Source of the DNA: Actinophytocola oryzae
GTDB taxonomy: Bacteria > Actinomycetota > Actinomycetes > Mycobacteriales > Pseudonocardiaceae
Direction: 5' to 3'
Assembly: GCF_004364325.1 (NCBI RefSeq)
Contig: NZ_SOCP01000003.1
Location: 1-64,000 of the forward strand
Length of the DNA: 64,000 bases
Positions 48,606 to 57,920 of the stretch are shown here, piece by piece. Position 1 is the first letter of the stretch; each line of letters opens with the position of its first letter. The position numbers and the translations under genes are program-made. Below the pieces are notes generated by a model that did not search any database, was not told where the DNA came from, and saw only the letters and a list, made by a program, of their open reading frames with translations.

Positions 48606-48610
48606 GGGGT

Positions 48611-51600
48611 CTACCTCCGTTGCTTGTGTGCCGCCGAACGGATCGAGGTGGTCAGGTCCACCTCGCCCTCCTCGGTGAGCTGTGCCATGGCCAGGCGGAC
48701 CGCCGTCGCGAGCTGGTGGTCGACGCCCTCCACGTGTTGGTGCGGGGCCGGATCGACCACCACGTCCGGCTCCACGCCGTGGTTCTCCAGCCAGCGCCCC
48801 CGGAACTCGTAGGCGAACTCCGGCTGCGTGGTGGTCGTGCCGTCCACCAGGTCGTGTCGCGGCCACGTGGCGACCACCCCGCCCCAGGTGCGTCTGCCGA
48901 CCAACGGACCGAGACCCATCTGCGTGAACACCTGGCTGAAGATGTCGCCGTCCGAGCCCGCGTGCTCGTTCGTCAGCGCCACCATCGGTCCACGCGGCGA
49001 CTCCGGCGGATACGGCGCCCGACCGCTCCACCGGCCCGTCTCGTACCCGTGCCGCCGCCGCGACAGCTTCTCCAGCAGCAGCCACGACGTGAAGCCGCCC
49101 GAGTTGTACCGGATGTCCACCACCAGCGCGTCCCGGTCGTGCTCGGTGAGGAAGCCTCGGGTGAACTCCGCGTAGCCACGGAGGTTCATGTCCGGCACGT
49201 GCAGGTACCCGACCCGCCCGCCGGACAACGCGTGCGCGACCTCCCGGTTGCTCCCGACCCAGTCGCGGTAGCGGGCGGGTGACTCGTCGGCGGTGGCGCG
49301 GACCGCGACCCGGTGCGGCGCCCTGCCGTCGCGGGCCACCGTCAGCTCGACCTCCTGGCCCGCCTGGCCGACCAGCAGTTCGCCGGGGCCCGCCGGGCCG
49401 ACCGGCTGGCCGTTGACCGCCACGATCGCGTCGCCGGCGCGGATGTCCGCGCCCGGCCGGTTGCACGGCGAGGTCGCGGTCTCGTCCCAGCGGTCGCCCG
49501 CGAGCAGGCGGCCGATCCGCCACGTGCCCCCGGAGACGTCCCAGTCCGCGCCGAGGAACCCCTGCGCGTACTTCGGCCGCGACCGGTACTCGCCACCCGA
49601 CTCGTAGGCGTGCGAGGTACCCAGCTCGCCCTGCAGCTCCCAGATCAGGTCCGACAGCTCGCCCCGGCTCGCCACCCGGTCCACCAGCGGCAGGTACCGC
49701 GTGTACAGGGCGTCCCAGTCCGCGCCGGACATCTCGTGGTCCCAGAAGTTCTCCCGCTGCAGCCGCCACGCCTCGCGGAACATCTGCCGCCACTCGGCGC
49801 CCGGGTCGACCGCGACCTTGATCCGGTCCAGGTCGACCCAGCCGGTGTCCTTGCCGGGGTCGTCGGAGGTGGTGTCCTCCGGCGCCTCCCGTGCGCGCAG
49901 CACCCGCAGCCGGTCGTCCGCCTGGTACACCACGGTCGTGCCGTCCGCGCTGAGCACCATGTCGTCCACGCCGGTGAGGTGCTCCTCGATCTCGCCGGTG
50001 GCCAGGTCGAACAGCTCCACCCGGCCCGCCGGTCCACTGTGTGCAGTGACGGGGTCGGACAGCAGCAGCACCTTGCCCCGCACGCCCAACACGCGCTGGT
50101 AGCGGGCCTCCGGCACCGGGAACCGGACCACGCGCCGGGTGATCCCGTCCGGGTCGACGGCCACCTCGACGCCGTCGCCCGACGTGTCGTCCGGCTCGTC
50201 GAACTCGGCGACCAGCGGCCGGGCCACCGGCGCGAACGGCGACGGCGTCGCGGCCGACAGCGTCACGGCGTAGGGCCGCCTGCCGAGCGGGAAGCCGAGG
50301 CCGAAGGAGACCTGGTCGTGGTCGGGGGTGAAGTCGCGCTGCCCGATGAAGTACAGGTAGCGGCCGTCCGGGTCGAAGCTCGGCCGCACGTCGTGCAGCA
50401 CCGGCTCCGTCGCCCGCACGATCCGGCCGGTCGCCGCCTCGACGAGCCGGATTCCCGTGGTCTGCGGGGAGTCCGGGCAGGCGTAGGCGAGCCAGCGGCC
50501 GTCCGGCGACCACACGGGGTCCTCGATCCGGCCGTGCTCGGCCTGGTCGAGCCGGCGGACCACCGGCGCGTCGGTCAGGTCCACCAGGTGCAGCTCCTGG
50601 CGTTGCGTGGCCACCGCCACGAGCCTGCCCGCGGGCGCGACCGCCAGCTCGGTCACGATCCCGAGGTCCACATCGGACACCCCGACGGGCGTGGCGCCGT
50701 GCGCGGGCAGCAACACCAGCCGTTCGGAGGGCTGGTCGTCCGCCGCGACCGCGACGAGCTGGTCGCCGTCCGGCAGCCAGTGCAGCAGGCGGTAGCGGAC
50801 GCCGTCCGGCAGGCCGTGCTGGCGCACCGGCCCCGACCAGTTGGCCATGGTGAACGCCTTGCCCCGCGCGGTGACGGCGAGCGCGGAGCCGTCCGGCGCC
50901 GGGGTCGCGCCGTGCAGGTTCTCCTTGGCAGGCACGAACCTACGTGCCCGCTGGGTGCGTGAGCTGGGCACCCGCACGTCGATCCGCCGTGCGGGACCGC
51001 ACGGCTCGAGCACGTAGAGGTCGGCGCCCGCGTGGAAGACGAGCCGGGTGCCGTCGCCGGTCAGGTTGCGTGCGTAGAAGTCGAGCGGCCCGCTGTGCTC
51101 GACCACGTCCCCGCCGGGTGCCCACGAGTACACAGTGGACACACCGGTGCGGTCGGACAGGAAGAACAGCCTGCCGTCGACCCAGGTCGGCCCCGCGAGG
51201 TTGCCGCCGACGGACAGCCGGGTGAACCGGCCGCGCTCGGCGACCCACAGCTCACCGGCCGTGCCGCCGCGGTAACGCTTCCACCGCGCGGGGTCCGCGG
51301 TGTTGCGCCCCAGCGCGAGCATCCCGCGCGGGCCGAACGCGAGTGCGCTCGCGGGCCCGAACGGCAGCAGCCGGGCAGGGCCGCCGTCCGGGTCGACCGC
51401 GAACAGCCGCGTGCCGAACCCGGCGGGCAGCCCGGCCGCGCTGGCGAACACGATCTCGCCGGTGTCCGGGTGCCAGCCGGTGACCGTGCAGCGGGTGGCG
51501 TCGTAGGTCAGCCTGCGTGCCGCGCCGCCCGCCACCGGCATGACGTACACCTCCGGCGGTCCGTCGTCCGCGCCGACGAAGGCCACGAGCGAGCCGTCCG

Positions 51601-51748
51601 GCGACAGCCGGGGCGACGCGGGCTCGGACACCCCGGCGGTCAGCCGGGTCGCCACGCCGCCGCCGGCGGGCACGGCCCACAGGTCGTCCTCGGACACGAA
51701 CACCACGAGATCCGCGTGGATCGTGGGGAACCGGAGGTAGCCAGTCAT
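48611..51748 (-). CDS. Tricorn-type protease (S41 family)
   Basis: A 1045-aa protease. Two TolB-like beta-propellers fill residues 1-670 (PRLSPDGSLVAFVG, PVWSPDGRWLAYAC). A PDZ domain lies near 775-840 (ADIRAGDAIVAVNGQPV). The catalytic parts are His in GELGTSHAYESGG and the nucleophile Ser in NEHAGSDGDIF, with DIRYNSGG ahead. No signal peptide is present, so it is cytoplasmic. Tricorn trims peptides; inside this operon it is a candidate for leader removal or product-peptide trimming. ATG 51748 is 3 bp after the dehydratase stop. Confidence 0.92.
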   Translation of the reverse strand: MTGYLRFPTIHADLVVFVSEDDLWAVPAGGGVATRLTAGVSEPASPRLSPDGSLVAFVGADDGPPEVYVMPVAGGAARRLTYDATRCTVTGWHPDTGEIVFASAAGLPAGFGTRLFAVDPDGGPARLLPFGPASALAFGPRGMLALGRNTADPARWKRYRGGTAGELWVAERGRFTRLSVGGNLAGPTWVDGRLFFLSDRTGVSTVYSWAPGGDVVEHSGPLDFYARNLTGDGTRLVFHAGADLYVLEPCGPARRIDVRVPSSRTQRARRFVPAKENLHGATPAPDGSALAVTARGKAFTMANWSGPVRQHGLPDGVRYRLLHWLPDGDQLVAVAADDQPSERLVLLPAHGATPVGVSDVDLGIVTELAVAPAGRLVAVATQRQELHLVDLTDAPVVRRLDQAEHGRIEDPVWSPDGRWLAYACPDSPQTTGIRLVEAATGRIVRATEPVLHDVRPSFDPDGRYLYFIGQRDFTPDHDQVSFGLGFPLGRRPYAVTLSAATPSPFAPVARPLVAEFDEPDDTSGDGVEVAVDPDGITRRVVRFPVPEARYQRVLGVRGKVLLLSDPVTAHSGPAGRVELFDLATGEIEEHLTGVDDMVLSADGTTVVYQADDRLRVLRAREAPEDTTSDDPGKDTGWVDLDRIKVAVDPGAEWRQMFREAWRLQRENFWDHEMSGADWDALYTRYLPLVDRVASRGELSDLIWELQGELGTSHAYESGGEYRSRPKYAQGFLGADWDVSGGTWRIGRLLAGDRWDETATSPCNRPGADIRAGDAIVAVNGQPVGPAGPGELLVGQAGQEVELTVARDGRAPHRVAVRATADESPARYRDWVGSNREVAHALSGGRVGYLHVPDMNLRGYAEFTRGFLTEHDRDALVVDIRYNSGGFTSWLLLEKLSRRRHGYETGRWSGRAPYPPESPRGPMVALTNEHAGSDGDIFSQVFTQMGLGPLVGRRTWGGVVATWPRHDLVDGTTTTQPEFAYEFRGRWLENHGVEPDVVVDPAPHQHVEGVDHQLATAVRLAMAQLTEEGEVDLTTSIRSAAHKQRR

Positions 51749-51751
51749 CGT

Positions 51752-52660
51752 CTATCGCCCCGCAACAGTAAGGCCGTCCCGTGCCAGTACGGCCAACGAG
51801 CCGGCGGTCAGGCACACCCGTCCATCCACAGTGGAGCGGCCACGCACGAGCGCGGTGTCACCGACGACGCGGTCGAGCCACGCCTCGTGCCGGATGGTCT
51901 GGCCGGGCAGGACCGGCTCGAACATCCGCACCGCACGGGCGTTGCCGAACGCGAGCGTGCCGGTCACCGGCCGGGGCCTGCGCTCCAGCAGGAAAAGCAC
52001 GGCGCACGCCTGCGTGAACGACTCCACGACGAGCGAGTCCGGGTACGCGCACACCTCGCGGTCCGCCTCGGACGGCAGGCCCCGGTAGCAGGGCTGGCTG
52101 GTACGCACGGTGAACTCCGTGACGACCCGCTCCCCCGGCACGTGCGCCACGACGCGGTCGGCCAGCAGGATCGGTCCCCGGTGTGGCAGCAGGTCCCGCA
52201 CGTCCACCGGGCTCGCCGCCCTGGTCACCGGCGTCACCTCGACGTGCGGTGCCGAGCGCACCCGCTCGTAGGGTTCGGTGGCGCGCACGGTCATCGACGC
52301 GGCCGCGCTGCCGTCCGCCCTCGTGCCCCGCGCCCGCACGACGTAGCCACCGTCGGGGTCGGTGGTGAACGACAGCGTCAGGTGCAACGTGTCGCCGGGC
52401 AGCAGCGGGGCCTGGAACCGCACCGACTCGATCTCGGCCAGCACCAGCTCCGGGTTGCCGAGCAGCCTGCGCGTGGCCTGCAGGACCGACTCGACCACGA
52501 ACACACCCGGGTAGATCGGGCGACCGGGGTAGTGCCCCGCGAGGTACGGGTTGCCGGTGACGATGGCCTTCTCCGCGGTCAGCTCACCCGCGGCGCCGAT
52601 GCGCACGTAGTCCACGGCGGACAACGGAATAGCCATACTCGGCGCGGCGATCGCGGTCAT
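51752..52660 (-). CDS. Double-hotdog 3-hydroxyacyl-ACP dehydratase
   Basis: A 302-aa protein made of two FabZ-like hotdog domains. The first carries the catalytic His in LAGHYPGRPIYPGVFVVES (near 43). The second, near 205, lacks that His but has YPDSLVVESFTQACAV with the catalytic-position Glu, so the pair would form one composite site. It dehydrates 3-hydroxyacyl-ACP to enoyl-ACP, giving double bonds that remain because no enoyl reductase is present. ATG 52660 overlaps the AMP-ligase stop by 4 bp. Confidence 0.85.
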   Translation of the reverse strand: MTAIAAPSMAIPLSAVDYVRIGAAGELTAEKAIVTGNPYLAGHYPGRPIYPGVFVVESVLQATRRLLGNPELVLAEIESVRFQAPLLPGDTLHLTLSFTTDPDGGYVVRARGTRADGSAAASMTVRATEPYERVRSAPHVEVTPVTRAASPVDVRDLLPHRGPILLADRVVAHVPGERVVTEFTVRTSQPCYRGLPSEADREVCAYPDSLVVESFTQACAVLFLLERRPRPVTGTLAFGNARAVRMFEPVLPGQTIRHEAWLDRVVGDTALVRGRSTVDGRVCLTAGSLAVLARDGLTVAGR

Positions 52661-54162
52661 GGTCGGTCACCTCCCAGTAGGCGGCGCGCGCTCGCGGCGA
52701 GTGCGGGCCGGTCGATCTTGCGGTTGGCGTTGAGCGGGTACTCCCTGAGGTGCCGGATGTAGCGCGGGAGCATGTTGCGCGGGAACATGGTGCCCAGCTC
52801 GGTCACGAGGTCCGAAGTGGACCGTTCGGTGCCGACGTAGAACGAGACCAGCTCGCCGTCGACCGCGACCGTCACCGAGTCCTGCACGCCCTCGCAGCGG
52901 CGCATGCCCCAGTCGATCTCGGACAGCTCGATCCGCACGCCGCGGATCTTCACCTGGCTGTCGCGCCTGCCGAGGTAGGCCAGCTCGCCGCCGGGCAGGC
53001 GCCGCACCAGGTCGCCGGTGCGGTACCAGCGGTGGCCGTCGTGGTCGAGGAAGCGGCCCTCGTCGTCGGACGGGTCGAGGTAGCCGGGGAACATCTGCGC
53101 GCCACGCACGCACAGTTCGCCGGCCTCGGGGTCCGGCCGGCCGTCGCCGTCGATGAGCACGTACTCCATGCCGCCGTGCATCGTGCCGATGGACACGATG
53201 TCGTTGACGCACAACGCGGGTGAGGTCTCCGGGTCGAAGCGGTGGACGCTGCACGAGATCGTCAGCTCCGTCGGCCCGTAGAGGTTCTCCACCGTGGAGT
53301 TGTCGGCCGCCTCGCCCCAGCCCTCCGCGTCGTGGCGCAGCAGCGGCTCACCGCAGAACAGGCTCAGGCGCAGCGACGGCATCGACCCCGGCGCGAGGCC
53401 GCGGAGGCGGCGCACCAACGACACGACGCTCGGCGAGGAGAACCACACCGTGATCCCGTGGCGGGACAGGAACTCCCCGATCGACAGGAACGCCGTCGGC
53501 GGCACGCACACGAGCCTGCCGCCGCAGCCCCACGCCGTGAACATGTCGAACATGGCGAGGTCGAAGGTGAGGTCGAAGGTCTGGGAGAACACGTCGTCGC
53601 GGGTGAACCCGTAGCGGTCGTGCACGAACCGCAGGTAGTGGTCCACGTTGCGGTGCCGCACCGGCACGCCCTTGGGCCTGCCGGTCGAGCCGGACGTGAA
53701 CAGGACGTAGGCGATGTCGTCGCCGCTCGCCGCGACCGGCTCGGTCAGCGGGATACCAGGCCCGGTGACCACGGGGGTGTCGCCGACCGCGTCGGCCAGC
53801 TCCGGCAGTGCGGCCACCCCGCCCTCGTCGGCGACGAGCGCGGACAGGCCGGCGCCGGTGATCATGTTGTGCGTGCGCTCGGCCGGGTACTCGGGGTTCA
53901 GCGGCACGGCCGTGCCACCCGCGTACCAGGCCGCCAGGATCGCGACGTACGCGTCGAGCGTGCGGTGTGCGAGCACGCCGACCCGGCCCGGCTCGCCGCC
54001 GGTCGCGGCGCGGATCGCACCCGCCACGCCGAGTGCGCGCTCGTGCAGCTCGGTGTAGGTCAGCGAGTTCGCGCCGACGCACACCGCGGTGCCGGTCGGG
54101 TTGCCGGTGAGGCCGCGCTGGAACCAGCCGGGCAGGGTTCTCGTGAGGGTTGCGGTGGTCAT
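52657..54162 (-). CDS. Free-standing AMP-dependent adenylation enzyme (A-domain/acyl-ACP ligase)
   Basis: A 501-aa ANL-superfamily ligase. The P-loop is YVLFTSGSTGRPKGVPV near 165, then NLYGPTELT near 290, YRTGDLVRR near 375 and the C-terminal catalytic Lys in NANRKID. The A4-region text TFDLTFDLAMFDMF resembles amino-acid-activating domains, so the substrate may be an amino acid or small acid loaded on a carrier as starter or released acyl chain. ATG 54162 overlaps the previous stop by 4 bp. Confidence 0.87.
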   Translation of the reverse strand: MTTATLTRTLPGWFQRGLTGNPTGTAVCVGANSLTYTELHERALGVAGAIRAATGGEPGRVGVLAHRTLDAYVAILAAWYAGGTAVPLNPEYPAERTHNMITGAGLSALVADEGGVAALPELADAVGDTPVVTGPGIPLTEPVAASGDDIAYVLFTSGSTGRPKGVPVRHRNVDHYLRFVHDRYGFTRDDVFSQTFDLTFDLAMFDMFTAWGCGGRLVCVPPTAFLSIGEFLSRHGITVWFSSPSVVSLVRRLRGLAPGSMPSLRLSLFCGEPLLRHDAEGWGEAADNSTVENLYGPTELTISCSVHRFDPETSPALCVNDIVSIGTMHGGMEYVLIDGDGRPDPEAGELCVRGAQMFPGYLDPSDDEGRFLDHDGHRWYRTGDLVRRLPGGELAYLGRRDSQVKIRGVRIELSEIDWGMRRCEGVQDSVTVAVDGELVSFYVGTERSTSDLVTELGTMFPRNMLPRYIRHLREYPLNANRKIDRPALAASARRLLGGDRP

Positions 54163-55202
54163 CGGTTCTCCTCGTGCCGGCTCAACGGGTTGTCGTCGTC
54201 CGACCAACCGGTGACGACGGCGACGGCGAGCGCGCCGTCGGGATCGGCCGCGACGACGACACCCGCGTCGTCCCGTGACCAGCCCTCGGTGCGTGCGCGG
54301 GTGACCAGCTCGGCCAGCTGCAGCGCGGCGTGGCCCGCGTAGCAGTCGCCAAGCTCCTCGATGCCGTCCTCGGGCTCTATCGGCAGGACCGCGCCGAGAC
54401 CGACGCGCTGTGCGGCGTCGACCACGCTGTCGCCGGTGACCCGCATGGCCACCCACCGCACCCGCTCCGGCTCGATGCCCGCGGCGTCGAGGGTCTCCGC
54501 TACCGCGTCGCAGACAGTGTCGGGGCGGCGCACGTCGCCGGTGTGGGAGCGGACCGCGCCGAGGCGGGCGAGCGGGCGCCTGCCCGCCTCGATGGCGACG
54601 TCCGCGCGTTCCAGCACGAACACCGCCGCGCCCTCGCCGGGCAGCGAGTCCGGCCGCGTGGCGTGCGCGAACCACGCACCCGGGCCGGTGACCTCCTCGG
54701 CAGCGCCGACGAGCATCGTGTCCGCGTGCACCGCGTGCAGCATCACGGCGGCGTTGCGCAGTGCGCCGAGGCCGGCGAGCGGACCCGCCACGACCGTCGA
54801 GTTGGCGCCCTTGAGGCCGTACTTGATGGCCATGGCGCCCGCGGTCGTGTTGAGGACCGTGTTGGGCATGGTCGCCGGGTTGACCATGTGCGGGCGGGTC
54901 CGGTCGAAGGAGTCCCAGCCGAACTCGACCGCGCCGGTCACGCTGCCGCACGTGGTGCCGAACGAGACGCCGACGGTGTCCCGGATGTCGTCGGTGACCT
55001 CGAGCCCGGCGTCGGCGAGTGCCTCACCGCACGCGACGAGCGCGAGGTTCGTGGTGCGGTTGTTGAACCGGACCGTCTTGCGACCGAGCACGGCGGCGAA
55101 GTCGAGGCCCTCGACGACGTGCGCCGTCGGCCAGGGGAGGTCGGGCACCGGCGTGGGCCCGGTAGGCCGGACCGCGCCGGCACCGGTGAACACGAGGCTC
55201 AT
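54159..55202 (-). CDS. Ketosynthase-like protein lacking the active Cys (chain-length-factor type)
   Basis: A 347-aa thiolase-fold protein. The overall beta-ketoacyl synthase pattern is present (VGVSFGTTCGSVTGAVEF, PNTVLNTTAGAMAIKYGL). Where the catalytic Cys should be it reads STVVAGPLAGLGAL, and the His motifs are missing. This is the hallmark of the KS-beta/chain-length factor of type II systems. It would pair with the ketosynthase encoded just upstream. ATG 55202 follows a 115-bp gap (55203-55317), in which I see no gene. Its stop overlaps the ligase by 4 bp. Confidence 0.82.
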   Translation of the reverse strand: MSLVFTGAGAVRPTGPTPVPDLPWPTAHVVEGLDFAAVLGRKTVRFNNRTTNLALVACGEALADAGLEVTDDIRDTVGVSFGTTCGSVTGAVEFGWDSFDRTRPHMVNPATMPNTVLNTTAGAMAIKYGLKGANSTVVAGPLAGLGALRNAAVMLHAVHADTMLVGAAEEVTGPGAWFAHATRPDSLPGEGAAVFVLERADVAIEAGRRPLARLGAVRSHTGDVRRPDTVCDAVAETLDAAGIEPERVRWVAMRVTGDSVVDAAQRVGLGAVLPIEPEDGIEELGDCYAGHAALQLAELVTRARTEGWSRDDAGVVVAADPDGALAVAVVTGWSDDDNPLSRHEENR

Positions 55203-55317
55203 GCCGCCACCCCGCTCGCTCCGTGGCGCCGGAACGCTCCGCAGGCTCCGCTACACCGGCGCCCTCCGCGATCGTGGCGACAGCCTGAATATCGATGATT
55301 CGCTCCGCAAGCTCCGC

Positions 55318-56520
55318 TCATGGCTCGACCCTCCCCATGATCACGATCGAGTTGTTGCCGCCGAAGGCGAAGCCGTTGTTCTGGGTGATGGTCACCCCGG
55401 CCGGGCGGGAGACGTTGGGCACTGGATCGATGCCCGCCAGCTCCGGGTCCGGGGTGACGTGGTTGATGGTGGGCGGCAGGAAGCCGTCGGTGATCGCGAG
55501 CGCGCACGCCGCGACGCCGAAACCGCTTGCCGCGCCCATGGTGTGGCCGAGCATGGACTTGATGCTGCTCATCGGTGGCACCCGCGAGCCGAACACCGCG
55601 CGGGCGGCCGTGCTCTCCACGAGGTCGTTCGTACGGGTGCCGGTGCCGTGTGCGCAGATGTAGTCGACCTGGTCGGGGGTGATGCCGGAACGCTTGTGCG
55701 CCACGCGCATGCAGCGCGCGATGCTGTCCGCGTCCGGTGCCACGGGGTGCGCGGCGTCGCAGGTCATGCCGTAGCCGAGGACCTCGGCGTAGATGCGTGC
55801 GCCGCGGGCCTGTGCCGCGTCGAGCCGCTCCAGCACGAGCGCGATGCCGCCCTCCGCGGTGAGCATGCCCGCGCGGTCGGCGTCGAACGGGCTGCACTTC
55901 TCGCCTGCCAGTGCGCCGAGGCGGTGGAAGCCGGCGTGGAAGAAGCGGCCGACCGAGTCGGCGCCGCCCGCGATGGCGACGTCCGCCGCGCCGGAGGCGA
56001 TGAGGTCGGAGGCGTAGCCGACCGCGTAGTTGCCCGCGGCACACGCGGTGCCGAGCGTGACCGCCTCGCAGCGGACACCCAGCTCCGCGCCGACCGCGAT
56101 GGCGAGGCGGCTGCCGGGCAGCTTGTTCGCGAGGTCGCGGTCGGGGGTGTCGAAACCGTTGTGGTACCAGGACTCCGCCATGTCGACCAGCGGCACCAGC
56201 TCACCGCCGGTGGTGCCGATCACGACGGCCGTGCGACCGTCCGGCGGGGTGAGGTCCGCGTCGGTGACGGCCAGCCTGGCGGCGGCCGCCGCGAACAGCG
56301 ACGACCGCCCCCAGTCCTCTTCGGACAGCCGGGTGAGCAGCTCGCCCGGCTCGAAGCCACGCACCTCGCCTGCGCGGGTGCGTTCGAAGCCGGTGGCGTC
56401 GAAGCTCTCGATGGGGCCGATCCCACTGCGCCCCGCACGCAGCGCGTCGGCGAACTCGGTGACACCGGTGCCGATGTTGGACACCGGCCCGATGCCGGTG
56501 ATGACCACGCGCGGACGCAT
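55318..56520 (-). CDS. Beta-ketoacyl-ACP synthase (KS-alpha, FabF-like)
   Basis: A 400-aa elongating ketosynthase. The triad is Cys160 (LGTACAAGN), His291 (CAHGTGTRTND) and His326 (KSMLGHTMG). It condenses malonyl-ACP with the growing chain, paired with the Cys-less partner. I chose ATG 56520 (MRPRVVITGIG); a GTG three codons upstream (56529) would overlap the ACP stop by 4 bp, as elsewhere in the run, and is equally possible. Confidence 0.93.
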   Translation of the reverse strand: MRPRVVITGIGPVSNIGTGVTEFADALRAGRSGIGPIESFDATGFERTRAGEVRGFEPGELLTRLSEEDWGRSSLFAAAAARLAVTDADLTPPDGRTAVVIGTTGGELVPLVDMAESWYHNGFDTPDRDLANKLPGSRLAIAVGAELGVRCEAVTLGTACAAGNYAVGYASDLIASGAADVAIAGGADSVGRFFHAGFHRLGALAGEKCSPFDADRAGMLTAEGGIALVLERLDAAQARGARIYAEVLGYGMTCDAAHPVAPDADSIARCMRVAHKRSGITPDQVDYICAHGTGTRTNDLVESTAARAVFGSRVPPMSSIKSMLGHTMGAASGFGVAACALAITDGFLPPTINHVTPDPELAGIDPVPNVSRPAGVTITQNNGFAFGGNNSIVIMGRVEP

Positions 56521-56525
56521 CGGGA

Positions 56526-56789
56526 TCACCAGCCCGCGGACTCGGCGACCACCGCGTAGGTCTCGCGGAGGTTGACGATCCGGATCAGCGACGTCTCGGG
56601 GATCGTGACGCCGTAACGCTTCTCGAGCCTGGACAGCAGCTCGATGGCGAGCAGTGAGTCCGCGTCGGTGTCGTCGACGAACGACTCGGCGGCGAAGATC
56701 TCCTCGGTCGTGACGCAGAACAGGTCGGCGGCGATCGCGGCGATCTCGTCCATCCTGGTCCGCACGGGGTCGAGCACGGTGTGCTGCAT
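56526..56789 (-). CDS. Acyl carrier protein
   Basis: An 87-aa ACP. The phosphopantetheine Ser45 is in DADSLLAIELL, followed by the helix EKRYGVTIPE. It carries the growing acyl chain. ATG 56789 lies 25 bp after the ketoreductase stop. The dedicated AcpS two genes upstream would charge it. Confidence 0.93.
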   Translation of the reverse strand: MQHTVLDPVRTRMDEIAAIAADLFCVTTEEIFAAESFVDDTDADSLLAIELLSRLEKRYGVTIPETSLIRIVNLRETYAVVAESAGW

Positions 56790-56814
56790 GGGTTTTCTCC
56801 TTCTCCTGGCGATT

Positions 56815-57540
56815 TCAGTTGGGATAGCCGCCGTCGACGCGCAGTACCGTCCCGGTGACGTAGGCGGCCCGGTCCGACACGAGGAACGACACTGCGTCCG
56901 CGACCTCCTCGGGGCGGCCGAAGCGGCCGAGCGGGATGTCCGCGGTGTGCTCGTCCGGGTTCTTGAGGTCGGCGATCATGTCGGAGGCGACGAAGCCGGG
57001 CGCGACGACGTTGGCTCGCACGCCGTAGCGGCCGCCCTCCTTCGCGAGCGACTGGGTGAACCCGATGATCCCGGCCTTGGACGCGGCGTAGTTGGCCTGG
57101 CCCGCGTGGCCGAGCACGCCGAACACCGACGACATGGTGATCACCACGCCGCGCTTGCGGCGGATCATGCCGAACATGTTGGCGCGGCAGACGTTGAACA
57201 CGCCGTCGAGGTTGGTGCGCAGCACTTCCGTCCAGTCCTGTTCGGACATCAGCGCCACCGGCTTGTCCCGCAGGACACCGGCGTTGGCGACGACGACGTC
57301 CACCGCGCCGAGCTGCTTCTCGGCGTTCTTCGAGAACTCGGTGACGGCGGTGAGGTCCGCGACGTCGACCCGCTCGAAGTGGGCGGTCCTGCCGTGGTCG
57401 GCGACCAGCTCGGCGGTCTGCTTGGCGGCGACCTCGTCACCCCGGTAGCAGAACCCGATGTCGTAGCCGTCCTCGGCGAGCCGCACAGCGACCGCACGGC
57501 CGATGCCGCGCGAGGCACCAGTGACGATGGCCACACTCAT
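56815..57540 (-). CDS. 3-oxoacyl-ACP reductase (FabG-like ketoreductase)
   Basis: A 241-aa short-chain dehydrogenase. The cofactor motif is TGASRGIG, the structural motif NAGV, and the catalytic Ser and Tyr-x3-Lys are in MSSVFG and NYAASKAG. It reduces the ketoacyl-ACP made by the ketosynthase pair. ATG 57540 overlaps the AcpS stop by 4 bp. Confidence 0.93.
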   Translation of the reverse strand: MSVAIVTGASRGIGRAVAVRLAEDGYDIGFCYRGDEVAAKQTAELVADHGRTAHFERVDVADLTAVTEFSKNAEKQLGAVDVVVANAGVLRDKPVALMSEQDWTEVLRTNLDGVFNVCRANMFGMIRRKRGVVITMSSVFGVLGHAGQANYAASKAGIIGFTQSLAKEGGRYGVRANVVAPGFVASDMIADLKNPDEHTADIPLGRFGRPEEVADAVSFLVSDRAAYVTGTVLRVDGGYPN

Positions 57541-57920
57541 GATCTCTCCTCGGTCAGTGCGGTCGCGACGCACACGACCAGATCGCTTTGATGCGTGACG
57601 GAAAGCTCGACGGAACGCACGCCCGACTCGTCGGCGACGCGGCGTGCACCGCGGTGCAGGGCCACTGTCGGGGCGCCCCAGCGGTCCGAGGTCACCTCGA
57701 TGTCGCGCCAGGACAGGCCCTGTCCGAAGCCGCGGCCGAGTGCCTTGGCCACGGCCTCCTTCGCGCAGAACCGGCCGGCGAGCCGTTCGGTGTACCTCGG
57801 CTCGGCCATGGTGTCCGCCTCGGCCAGCTCGGCGGCGGTGAACACCACCGTGCGGTAACGCTTGTGCGCGGCCACCTTCGCGAACCGCGACACGCTCATG
57901 AGATCCACACCGATCCTCAC
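57537..57920 (-). CDS. acpS: Holo-ACP synthase
   Basis: A 127-aa AcpS-type phosphopantetheinyl transferase. It begins RIGVDLMSVSRF, with the second metal/CoA motif in RLAGRFCAKEAVAKALG and the end ELSVTHQSDLVVCVA. It activates the cluster ACP. The GTG at 57920 overlaps the GNAT stop by 4 bp. A cluster-borne AcpS suggests that the housekeeping enzyme does not charge this ACP well. Confidence 0.93.
   Translation of the reverse strand: MRIGVDLMSVSRFAKVAAHKRYRTVVFTAAELAEADTMAEPRYTERLAGRFCAKEAVAKALGRGFGQGLSWRDIEVTSDRWGAPTVALHRGARRVADESGVRSVELSVTHQSDLVVCVATALTEERS

Noticed and set aside
55203..55317. A small gene in the KS-alpha/KS-beta gap
   Set aside because: The frames are short and lack a start with a ribosome site. 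The stretch contains repeated CGCTCCG-like words but no recognisable peptide.
52657..57920. Aromatic type II polyketide cluster
   Set aside because: No aromatase or cyclase genes are present, while a ketoreductase and a dehydratase acting at each round fit a reducing polyene pathway.
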